Translations under genes and position numbers: made by a program
Part shown: positions 24,222 through 32,187 of the stretch, one piece after another
Numbering within the stretch: the first letter of the stretch is position 1
Layout: each line of letters starts with the position of its first letter
The notes under the pieces: model-generated
The model's input: only the letters and a program-made list of their open reading frames with translations
Database searches by the model: none
Told to the model about the DNA's origin: nothing
Source: an uncultured Oscillospiraceae bacterium
Lineage (GTDB): Bacteria > Bacillota > Clostridia > Oscillospirales > Oscillospiraceae
DNA length: 64,000 nt
Direction: 5' to 3'
Assembly: GCA_951801655.1 (NCBI GenBank)
Contig: CATONV010000004.1
Span: 1 to 64,000 of the forward strand

Positions 24222-26477
24222 ATGAACACGCAGCGACAAAGGGAGAGAAACAGGCGGTTTGCAGCGGAGATACAAAAAATAAAAGCAGCAATTCAAACGC
24301 AGCAGGGACTAATCGGAGGCGATCCCATTGAGTCCTTTACAGATAGAGTTGAGAGAATTACAAAGTATATGGAAGGAGAGAAGGAGAGAGGGGACAGTCT
24401 CACCATTGGGATCATTGGAACAGTAAAAGCCGGAAAATCCTCTTTGCTGAACGCCCTGGTGTTCAACGGGGAAGAGATTTTACCGAAGGCGCCCGTTCCC
24501 ATGACAGCCGCTCTCACAAAGATAAGCTATGCCGCGGTGCCGCAGGCTACGGTTGTCTTTTATGAACCGTACGACTGGGAAAAGATTGAGGGCCAGGCGA
24601 GAAGATTCAACGAGGCTGTTGAGGAGGAAATGGCGCAGGCCCGTCAGATGGCTCAAATGGATCCGCAGATAACATATTCCGGGGATTTCCTCAGCCGTTC
24701 ATGGGCGGTAAATCGAGTGAAAGCGCATAAAAAAGTGTCAGAGGCGGTGGAAGCCAGCTATGAACTGGTCTCCATGATGGAAAATTGCGACTATAATTTC
24801 CGTGAATTGCTGGGGACAAAGCGGATTATTCCCGGAGATCCCGGCGATGCTCCGGAGGAATATGTAGAGAAACTGGGCGACTATGTAGGGGCCGACGGAA
24901 AGTATACTCCGCTGGTAAACCATATAGAATTACAGATCAACAATCCCCTGGTGCAGGGCTTCGTCATCGTCGACACGCCCGGCCTGAACGATCCGATTGT
25001 TTCCCGCAGCCTGCAAACGAAAAAATATCTGATGGATTGTGACGTGGTGTTTGTGGTCAGTTCGGTGGGGCAGTTTCTGACCAGCCAGGATATGCAGCTG
25101 ATTGAGAAGGATCTGGAGTCTGAAAGTATCTCTCACGCATATATTATCGGATCTCAGCTGGACAGCGGGATCCTGCAATATAACCGGGCGGAAAAGCGGT
25201 TTCAGACGGCTTTCGACCGCAGCATGGAGAACTATGAAAGGCAGGCGGACAAGGCTCTCAGCAGTATGGAGGGAGGGGGGCTGTTTGACAGGCTGAAAAA
25301 GTCTCTCCCGCCCTTGCTTACTTCTGCCATGATGTTCGGGATTGCCCGAAAAATGGAGAGAGGCCAGCCCTTTGACGAGTATGAGGAGCATACGCTGAAA
25401 CAATACAGAGTACGATTTAAAGATTTCGACGAGGTGCTGGAAACGGCAGAAGATTTCTATGTTTTTTCCGGAATCGGAGAGGTGAAGGAGCGCGCCTATG
25501 ATGAGGTGCGGAGAGACAAGGCGGCGATTATCGAAGAAGGTTTGAAAAAATATACCAGCGACCAGTCCGGCGAATTGATCCGGCTTTTGGAGGAGATCAA
25601 TATTACGGCAAAGTCAAACCTGAACGCACTGCGTACCGGCGATGTGGAGAAGCTTGAAAAGAAGCAGGAGGACTTGAAGGAAAAGCTGGATTCCATACGG
25701 CTTGAGGTAAAAAACATCTTTGAAAATCAGGCGGCGTCCTGTAACAGACAGATCCAGAATATCAAGATTGAGATATCAAAAGAGGTCGGCGAGCACACCG
25801 ACCTTGAGATCAAAACGGAACGCGAAAGGAAGACAGATCCAGAAAAATATGGTTTTCTTGGACTGTTCAGAAGGAACCGGGAATTCTATGAGGATAAAAA
25901 GAAAGCCGAGCTGGCACAGACGCTTAAAAATATCCGAGGATATACAACGCGCGCCCAGGAGCTTATCAACAAGAACCTGAAAGAAATTTTTGACGAGGAG
26001 GGTCTTCGGGATAAGCTGAAGCGGTGCGTCATCGGCGCGTTTGATCTGACATCCAAGGAATTCCGGGAAGATGAGATACTGCTTCCCGTTAACACGCTGC
26101 TGGCGCAGCTTACCGTAAAAAAAGTAGACTTTAAAATCATGCACGAGGTACAAGACAGACTATATGGCTCCTTTGCGGATTCAAATGGCGTGGTAGAGGG
26201 CAATGACATCCACAAGCTGCACAAGGTTCAGGAAGAGATCTTGAATGAGATACTGATGCGCTTATCCAAAGCTTTGGACGAGAGCTGCAGTTGGATCGAA
26301 ACACGCATGATTCAGGCGTCCGGAAGCTTTGTGGACGACGTCCAGAAAAAAATCTCAGACAACATTGAGAGAACCAGAATGCAGCTTTCCGACAAGAAGA
26401 AAAACCTGATGCTGTATGAGAATTTTATCGAAGACATTGCCCGGTACAAGGAGACAGTCAGGCAATTGGGGGAGTAA
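24222..26477 (+). CDS. Dynamin-like GTPase 2 (LeoA-like layout)
   Basis: 751-residue dynamin family protein. ATG 24222 is chosen over the track start 24207 because GAGGAGGG precedes it. G1 is 'GTVKAGKSSLLNAL' (~66-79), the switch is 'PVPMTAALTKISY' and G3 'VDTPGLNDPI'. The expected G4 (N/TKxD) reads 'GSQLDSG', so base recognition is non-canonical. The C-terminal ~400 residues are highly charged helices, likely stalk and coiled coil. No clear membrane helix, so membrane contact may come through partner GTPases. It follows GTPase 1 by 28 bases and precedes GTPase 3 by 5. The arrangement resembles the LeoABC cluster of enterotoxigenic E. coli; true orthology is untested. Confidence 0.85.
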   Translation: MNTQRQRERNRRFAAEIQKIKAAIQTQQGLIGGDPIESFTDRVERITKYMEGEKERGDSLTIGIIGTVKAGKSSLLNALVFNGEEILPKAPVPMTAALTKISYAAVPQATVVFYEPYDWEKIEGQARRFNEAVEEEMAQARQMAQMDPQITYSGDFLSRSWAVNRVKAHKKVSEAVEASYELVSMMENCDYNFRELLGTKRIIPGDPGDAPEEYVEKLGDYVGADGKYTPLVNHIELQINNPLVQGFVIVDTPGLNDPIVSRSLQTKKYLMDCDVVFVVSSVGQFLTSQDMQLIEKDLESESISHAYIIGSQLDSGILQYNRAEKRFQTAFDRSMENYERQADKALSSMEGGGLFDRLKKSLPPLLTSAMMFGIARKMERGQPFDEYEEHTLKQYRVRFKDFDEVLETAEDFYVFSGIGEVKERAYDEVRRDKAAIIEEGLKKYTSDQSGELIRLLEEINITAKSNLNALRTGDVEKLEKKQEDLKEKLDSIRLEVKNIFENQAASCNRQIQNIKIEISKEVGEHTDLEIKTERERKTDPEKYGFLGLFRRNREFYEDKKKAELAQTLKNIRGYTTRAQELINKNLKEIFDEEGLRDKLKRCVIGAFDLTSKEFREDEILLPVNTLLAQLTVKKVDFKIMHEVQDRLYGSFADSNGVVEGNDIHKLHKVQEEILNEILMRLSKALDESCSWIETRMIQASGSFVDDVQKKISDNIERTRMQLSDKKKNLMLYENFIEDIARYKETVRQLGE

Positions 26478-26482
26478 GTGAT

Positions 26483-27745
26483 ATGGCGCTGAAACGCAAC
26501 CACGCCGCGGCTGACGCGGGCCCGATCAAGACGGGCAACCCATATCTGGACAAGCCGGAGAAGGGGCTGGCTCTGGTATCCAGTATTATATCAAAGAAGC
26601 CGGGAGAGGCATATTATCAGAAGCAGCGATACCGTCGGGTGGATCATCTGCTGGATCGGAAGCTGCTGTCCTATACACACAGGCTTGAGCTGAACGACGC
26701 ACTGAAGCTGTATTCCGAGCTGGTAATACTCAGCGACCAGCTGCGGTTCCCGTGGAAATATCGGATTTTGCAGGACCGTGCGGTCATTGGCCTGGGCGGG
26801 AAATTCAGTGCGGGAAAGTCCCAGTTTATCAACTCGATTTTAGGCGCCGGTTTTAAGAATCAATTGCCGGTCGACCAGGCCCCGTCCACATCCGTTCCTA
26901 CTTACATCGTCAGCGGGGACAGCAACCAAGTGTTGGCCTATACGAAAAAAGGCGCACAGGTCAAGCTGGACAATTGGGCCCTGGCCGCGATCTCCCATGA
27001 ATTTCAGACTACGTATGGCTTGGGACTTGCGCAGTACATGGATTTCATCGCAGTTTTTGCCGAAGACTTTCAGGACAATATTGCCTTGCTGGACACGCCC
27101 GGCTATAACAAACCCGACGCTTCTCTGGTTGAGGACTACTCCGATTTGCAGCAGGCGTATTCTCAGCTTCAGGCGATTGATTATCTAATTTGGCTGGTTT
27201 CTGTCGAAAACGGCACGCTTACAGACAATGACATCCGGTTTATGGAAAAACTGAATCTTCGCACAAAGATTTTAATTGTTGTGAATAAGTGCGACCTGAA
27301 GACGGAGAGCGAGTCAAGGAGGGTAGCGGAACAGGTAGAGAAGGCCGCGAGGAACGCGGGGCTGCCGATTTTTGATGTGATCCGCTATTCCTCCTTTGAA
27401 CCGGATGAATACCAGGGCGCGGAATATGTAGGGCGGTTTTTTCGCTATGCGCAGAAACGGGAAAGCAAGGCGGAGGATATCCAGCGGCAGTTCCTCAATA
27501 TTTCCAAGAAATTTGAAGGAGCGTTTCAGGCTACCCAAGGGCAGCGAGTGGAGGAGAGGGACGCACTTGGAAAGCTGATTTTTCGGGCAAATAATATCTT
27601 TGAGATATCCGCACTGGTAACCATGTACGGAGATATCAATTCCGATATCGATATTATTCGTAAAAATGAGAAGAAATTCCAGAAAGCAAAAAAAGAAATC
27701 TCAGACAGCATCCGTGACATGTTGCGGGAGGAGAGGTATCGTTGA
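26483..27745 (+). CDS. Dynamin-like GTPase 3 (short)
   Basis: 420 residues, essentially a GTPase domain with short helical flanks. G1 'GGKFSAGKSQFINS' (~109-122), switch 'VDQAPSTSVPTYIV', G3 'LLDTPGYNKPD', G4 'VVNKCDL', all canonical. The N-terminal ~100 residues are basic and helical; the C-terminus ('NEKKFQKAKKEISDSIRD') is a coiled coil. It is too short to carry a full dynamin stalk, so it probably works as a hetero-oligomer with GTPases 1 and 2. It overlaps the next gene by 4 bases, implying translational coupling. Confidence 0.85.
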   Translation: MALKRNHAAADAGPIKTGNPYLDKPEKGLALVSSIISKKPGEAYYQKQRYRRVDHLLDRKLLSYTHRLELNDALKLYSELVILSDQLRFPWKYRILQDRAVIGLGGKFSAGKSQFINSILGAGFKNQLPVDQAPSTSVPTYIVSGDSNQVLAYTKKGAQVKLDNWALAAISHEFQTTYGLGLAQYMDFIAVFAEDFQDNIALLDTPGYNKPDASLVEDYSDLQQAYSQLQAIDYLIWLVSVENGTLTDNDIRFMEKLNLRTKILIVVNKCDLKTESESRRVAEQVEKAARNAGLPIFDVIRYSSFEPDEYQGAEYVGRFFRYAQKRESKAEDIQRQFLNISKKFEGAFQATQGQRVEERDALGKLIFRANNIFEISALVTMYGDINSDIDIIRKNEKKFQKAKKEISDSIRDMLREERYR

Positions 27746-30264
27746 ATGAAAAATTGACTTTTGATGCTCTGGCAAAGGTTTCTTCCGTAGACCGCCAGGC
27801 GGATTCACCGGCGGGCAGGGCGTACGAAAAGCTGTTTGCGGCAATCAACAGCGACAGTAAGCCATTGATCCGCCAGATAGAGGAGAGCGGTTACCCCAGG
27901 AAGAGTGAACTGAAAGACGCATTGGATCAAATTTTAAGTATGGCCGATCTGTTTTTACGGTATCCCTTTTTGACCGGGCGTACGTCAGTTGGGATCGTCA
28001 GCGGAAAATCGCCTGTCGGCCTTCGTGTGTTGGATCAACTCCAAAACAGCGGACGGCGGGCCGCCTACGGAAAACAGTGGGATGTCCCATGCGTTGTATA
28101 TGACAGTATCGTACCTGGGCAGATTATGGCGACAAACCGGGCGGGACAAGTGATGAGGCTGACGCAGGAACAGTTTGGCGAGATTTGCAGCATCTACCGC
28201 CATGACCTCAATGTGCGGGATATGGTCGCCAGTTATGCAATCTCAGCTTCCCTGGGATATCCCAGAATCAATTATGTTCTGTTCCCGCGCTATGCAGACA
28301 AGTCAACCCAGGAATTTGCCAGACTTGCCGAGCTTTGCGACCTGTTTTGCATTATTTATGAAAAAAACAGCGGCACGGAGGGCCTCGCTGACACGATAAA
28401 AAATTCTGCCGCGCCCATATACATCGTTTCCGGCGACAACGCTGAGGCAGAAAACAAATTTCGGATCGATCTTGTGCGTCAGTGTCCGGGCCGGAATATC
28501 CATGTGATTTCCGAGGCGCAGCTGTCCCAGGTTTTAGAGGAGTATGACCATTTCCGGCATAACACTTTTTTGGGCGACCGGTTCCGCGCGGCGCTGCTCC
28601 CCATGCAGGTGTGGCGCTGTTCAGCAATCTGCAAGCATATTACAAATATCAACGCCTTGGCCAAAGACAGCTTGTTTTCCGAAGATATCGGAAGCGAAAT
28701 TGCAAAATTCCGTAAGAATGAGATCGGTTTCAGGGAACGTGAAGAGGAACTGAAGTGTGAATTTGAGCAAAAAATGCAGGAAATTGTTGGCCTTGCGGCG
28801 GAATTTGAAAAATCGTTGCGCGAGATGACGTCCCCAACAGTGGATGAAGACGGCGTGGAAAAACAATTTTCGTTCTATTACGGCGAAACCTGTGGACAAA
28901 TCATCCTGCAGTCTCTGCAATGTGAAGACAACCAGACGGCAGAGTATTATCTTTCCAAACTTAAAAAGGCAAATTGCGATCTGCTGCCGCTGTATCGTCT
29001 CTACTATCATGAGGCGGTGGGAAAGAGTCTTCTGAGAAAAGACCTGGAGTGGCTGCAGTGGCAGGAAGGAACCGATGTTTCGTCACAGGAGATCATTCGG
29101 GGCCTTTTTCATTTCGCCGGAGAGATAAGAATATCAGAAAACGAGAGGTGTAAACTTGCCTACCGTCTCAAGGAACGGTCAGCGGAGGAGGCGTATTATC
29201 ATGCGCAATACGTCGAGAGTAAGGCTGGCGCAGATCGGGCCAGGGCTGATTATGAAAAAGCGTTTGAACTGGGGAGCACCTCAGCCGCAGCGTGGCTGAC
29301 AGAATATTACGAAAACACGCACGACTCCTACCAGGTAAAAAAGCTTGCGGACAGTCTGATCCCCCAGGCCGCTTTCCTCTATGGGAAACAGTGTCTTTCT
29401 CCGTGCGCAGGAGAAAAAGTGCGGTACGCTCAGGGGATCACATACCTCCGGGTGGCGGTTTCCCTAAAATATGTACCGGCAATTTTATATTACGCGGACA
29501 TGTTGTACCTGGAAGTACATGAACAGCGTAACCCTGCAAATATTGACGTCGTGATCAAACTCTACTTGTTTATCTATCAGAACAAGCTGTATGCCGGTGA
29601 TGTGGTCCCGAGAATTGGAATTCTCTACCATATAAAGGAGGACTTCGGAAATGCCAGAAAGTATCTGGAAATGGAGCCGCATTCGGGAGAAGTCTGCTGC
29701 CGTTTGGGATGTATCTACCGTCAAGGCAGCGGCGTTGCAAGAGATTTTGGCAAGGCCCGGCGTTACCTGGAGGAGGCAAAGCGTATGGGCTATTCAGAAG
29801 CGGACGAGCAGCTGCGGCTGCTGAAGCGGCAGGAGTCATATCAAAAAAGTAAAGAAAGATCGGATCATGAAACATACCATCAGGCCGCAGATTATAAAAG
29901 TCAAATTACTTCCGGGTCCACTTCAAGCAGTTGCTTTATCACAACGGCTACCTGTCAGTTCCAGGGAAAGCCAGACGATTGCGAGGAGTTGACCGCATTC
30001 CGCCGCTATCGGGATGAAACGCTGATAAAAACAGAGACCGGGCAGGCCCTGGTCAAGGAATATTATCGAATCGCGCCTAAAATTGTGGAACGGATTGACG
30101 AGGACGATGATTGCGGCAAGATATATCAGTACCTGTATGATAATTTTATCAGGCCCGGGTATCAGCTTCTTTTGGACGGAAGGGGAGAGGAGGCTGCATG
30201 CCTGTATGAGAAAGGCGTCCGGCTTCTGGCCCAAAAATACGCGATAGCGTTTCATGCACTTTGA
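27742..30264 (+). CDS. Pseudo-GTPase / Sel1-TPR-like / CFI-box protein, fourth gene of the dynamin operon
   Basis: 840 residues. TTG 27742 overlaps the previous stop and has GGGAGGAGAG upstream. The N-terminal ~300 residues look like a decayed small-GTPase fold: 'SVGIVSGKSPVGLRVLDQL' where a P-loop would be, later 'LCDLFCIIYEKNSG', without proper G1, G3 or G4. The middle (~380-720) is helical repeats of Sel1/TPR character ('LGCIYRQGSGVARDFGKARR', 'ARRYLEEAKRMGYSEADEQL'). The C-terminal region begins with the CFI-box 'SSCFITTATC' followed by 'LTAFRRYRDETL', a motif seen at the ends of diverse bacterial proteins of unknown role. Likely a scaffold or effector for the three GTPases; function unknown. 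Confidence 0.8.
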   Translation: MNEKLTFDALAKVSSVDRQADSPAGRAYEKLFAAINSDSKPLIRQIEESGYPRKSELKDALDQILSMADLFLRYPFLTGRTSVGIVSGKSPVGLRVLDQLQNSGRRAAYGKQWDVPCVVYDSIVPGQIMATNRAGQVMRLTQEQFGEICSIYRHDLNVRDMVASYAISASLGYPRINYVLFPRYADKSTQEFARLAELCDLFCIIYEKNSGTEGLADTIKNSAAPIYIVSGDNAEAENKFRIDLVRQCPGRNIHVISEAQLSQVLEEYDHFRHNTFLGDRFRAALLPMQVWRCSAICKHITNINALAKDSLFSEDIGSEIAKFRKNEIGFREREEELKCEFEQKMQEIVGLAAEFEKSLREMTSPTVDEDGVEKQFSFYYGETCGQIILQSLQCEDNQTAEYYLSKLKKANCDLLPLYRLYYHEAVGKSLLRKDLEWLQWQEGTDVSSQEIIRGLFHFAGEIRISENERCKLAYRLKERSAEEAYYHAQYVESKAGADRARADYEKAFELGSTSAAAWLTEYYENTHDSYQVKKLADSLIPQAAFLYGKQCLSPCAGEKVRYAQGITYLRVAVSLKYVPAILYYADMLYLEVHEQRNPANIDVVIKLYLFIYQNKLYAGDVVPRIGILYHIKEDFGNARKYLEMEPHSGEVCCRLGCIYRQGSGVARDFGKARRYLEEAKRMGYSEADEQLRLLKRQESYQKSKERSDHETYHQAADYKSQITSGSTSSSCFITTATCQFQGKPDDCEELTAFRRYRDETLIKTETGQALVKEYYRIAPKIVERIDEDDDCGKIYQYLYDNFIRPGYQLLLDGRGEEAACLYEKGVRLLAQKYAIAFHAL

Positions 30265-30335
30265 CAGAAGCGTTCTGAATTTGGAAAACGGGATGGGGCG
30301 AAATCATTTATACCAGCGGATGAGAGAATTCTGAT

Positions 30336-30367
30336 AGGGACAGCCTCTGTGCCAGGGACTGTCCTTT
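30336..30367 (+). terminator. Weak terminator hairpin after the dynamin operon
   Basis: AGGGACAG...CTGTCCTTT with a 14-base loop, ~70 bases after the last stop. The 303-base gap 30265-30567 holds only this and the opposing terminator. Confidence 0.4.
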
Positions 30368-30425
30368 GTAATGCTGTGAAACCCCTTTCTTGTTTACAGC
30401 GCACCAATTTCTGCCCGGCGTGAAC

Positions 30426-30459
30426 AAAAGGACCATCCGGTTTTCCGAATGGCCCTTTT
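30426..30459 (-). terminator. Terminator of the sigma-54 activator gene
   Basis: On the minus strand AAAAGGGCCATTCGG pairs with CCGGATGGTCCTTTT (two G-T pairs) around a 4-base loop, ending in CCTTTTG. The pairing is better on this strand than on the plus strand. Confidence 0.65.
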
Positions 30460-30567
30460 CTGCTGTCGTTTGGTTATGAATAGCGTTGTCGCTGTTGGAG
30501 ATGTTCAAACATGTAGCGGGATGCAATTGCATCATACCAGGTCGCGCCCATGCAGTCGATGAATGTT

Positions 30568-32013
30568 CTATTGGAGAGAGCGGTCTAATCCAAAGTACTC
30601 CATTTTTTTATATAGGGTGGACCGGTGAATGCCCAACGACTCAGCGGTGCGCCGGCAGTTAAACTCATTGCCCTCTAAAGCCCGCAGAAGAATAGCCCGT
30701 TCTGCCTTCTCCATCTGTTCCCGCAGTGTTCCCTTGCCCATCTCCTGTTCCCGGGTATTTTGAATCAGAAAGGGAACATGTTTACTTTCAATCAGGCCGT
30801 CTTCCGCATAGGCGTACATCCTCTCAACAAAATTCTGGAGTTCGCGAACATTTCCCGGCCAGTTGTAAGACTCCAGCACATCCATAGCCACATGGCTGAA
30901 GCAGGTCTCTGTTTTGTATTGTTCGTTAAGCCGCCGCAAAAAGTATTCTGCCAGGATGGAGATATCCTCTCTCCTCTCCCGCAGGGCCGGCACATGGATG
31001 CGAATTACGTTGAGACGGAAGAACAGGTCGCTACGGAATGTCTTATTTCTGATACACTCACCCAGATCTTTGTTGGTGGCGGAGATAATGCGCACGTCGA
31101 TGGGCCGGGGCTTGCTTCCTCCTACTACATCTACTTCTCTCTCTTGTAGGACCCGCAACAGCTTAGCCTGCATAGGCAGAGGCATTTCGCCAATCTCATC
31201 CAAAAAAATGGTTCCGCCGTTGGCCTGCTCAAATTTTCCTTTTTTCCCTTTTTTGGACGCCCCGGTAAAGGCGCCTTCCTCATAACCAAACAATTCCGAC
31301 TCAAACAATTCCGCCGGAATGGCCGAACAGTTCAGTTTTACAAAGGGCCCCTTTTTCCGGGGACCGGCTTTATGAATCGCTTCTGCGACCAGCTCCTTGC
31401 CCACGCCGGTTTCTCCTACAATCAGCACGTTAAAATTGACACCGGCTGTTTTTTGGATATCGTTCTTCATTTGGGTGATACTCTCGCTGACGCCAATGAT
31501 GGAGGTCAGACCATCGTCGCCGATGTCCGCTTTCTCTCTGGAGATACAGGCAAGCTCTTGCTTGTAGTAGCTCAGCTCCTGGTCGATTTGCTTGAGGCGA
31601 TTGTTCAGACGAATCACATGGTCGTAAAATTTCACCTGGGCTACCGCCCCCATCACGCCATGCTCTTCTGAATAAATTGTCGCCCTGGTGGAAATCAGAT
31701 GTTTTTCCTCTGCATTTTTCAGAAATTTATCTGCAATCTCCTGGCGCATGTCCATACCTTTGATGGGCTTGGATACATGGATAAAGTTCGGCAGAAGCGA
31801 GGTTGGAATATAGTCCAATATATCCTGCCCAATGATCTCCTCCTGTTTCAGACCATCAACCCCCTCCAGCTTCAGCACATAGGTTGGGTTGATATCTACA
31901 ATCTTTCCCTCCTTGTCGATCACCAGAAAACCGTCGCCGGACATTTCAAGAATCGTTCGATAGGTGTGGTAGATCATATTCAAATCGGGTTGTGTTAGTT
32001 TCTTTTTCTGCAT
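30568..32013 (-). CDS. Sigma-54-dependent transcriptional activator (PAS-AAA-Fis)
   Basis: Enhancer-binding protein that drives sigma-54 RNA polymerase. 481 residues: PAS sensor ('SGDGFLVIDKEGKIVDINP', ~25-45 onward), a coiled linker, an AAA+ domain and a Fis-type HTH. AAA+ landmarks are Walker A 'GETGVGKE', the sigma-54-contacting 'GAFTGA', Walker B 'GGTIFLDEIGEMP' and 'NWPGNVRELQN'; the HTH is 'NCRRTAESLGIHRSTLYKKM'. All catalytic motifs are intact. The PAS domain suggests a small-molecule or redox signal. It lies at the end of the catabolic island and is the obvious activator of the -24/-12 promoters at 38.5, 39.1 and possibly 47.4 kb. Confidence 0.93.
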   Translation of the reverse strand: MQKKKLTQPDLNMIYHTYRTILEMSGDGFLVIDKEGKIVDINPTYVLKLEGVDGLKQEEIIGQDILDYIPTSLLPNFIHVSKPIKGMDMRQEIADKFLKNAEEKHLISTRATIYSEEHGVMGAVAQVKFYDHVIRLNNRLKQIDQELSYYKQELACISREKADIGDDGLTSIIGVSESITQMKNDIQKTAGVNFNVLIVGETGVGKELVAEAIHKAGPRKKGPFVKLNCSAIPAELFESELFGYEEGAFTGASKKGKKGKFEQANGGTIFLDEIGEMPLPMQAKLLRVLQEREVDVVGGSKPRPIDVRIISATNKDLGECIRNKTFRSDLFFRLNVIRIHVPALRERREDISILAEYFLRRLNEQYKTETCFSHVAMDVLESYNWPGNVRELQNFVERMYAYAEDGLIESKHVPFLIQNTREQEMGKGTLREQMEKAERAILLRALEGNEFNCRRTAESLGIHRSTLYKKMEYFGLDRSLQ

Positions 32014-32119
32014 AATATTTCCTCCGTAAGCAATGGGGCCTGTCAGGATTGTTTCTGGCCATGTCCTTAAGTATAATCCTTCTCCCTCAAAACTTACACG
32101 GACCTGCTCCAGGCATCGG

Positions 32120-32160
32120 AAAAACTTTGGGAAGCACAGCGTCCGCTGTGCCTCCCAAAA
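32120..32160 (-). terminator. Terminator of the dctPQM-larA-reductase operon
   Basis: Minus strand TTTGGGAGGCACAGC/GCTGTGCTTCCCAAA followed by GTTTTT, 28 bases after the reductase stop. It separates that operon from the sigma-54 activator gene. Confidence 0.88.
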
Positions 32161-32187
32161 CAGAGGCTGGACTCATTGCCATCCCCC

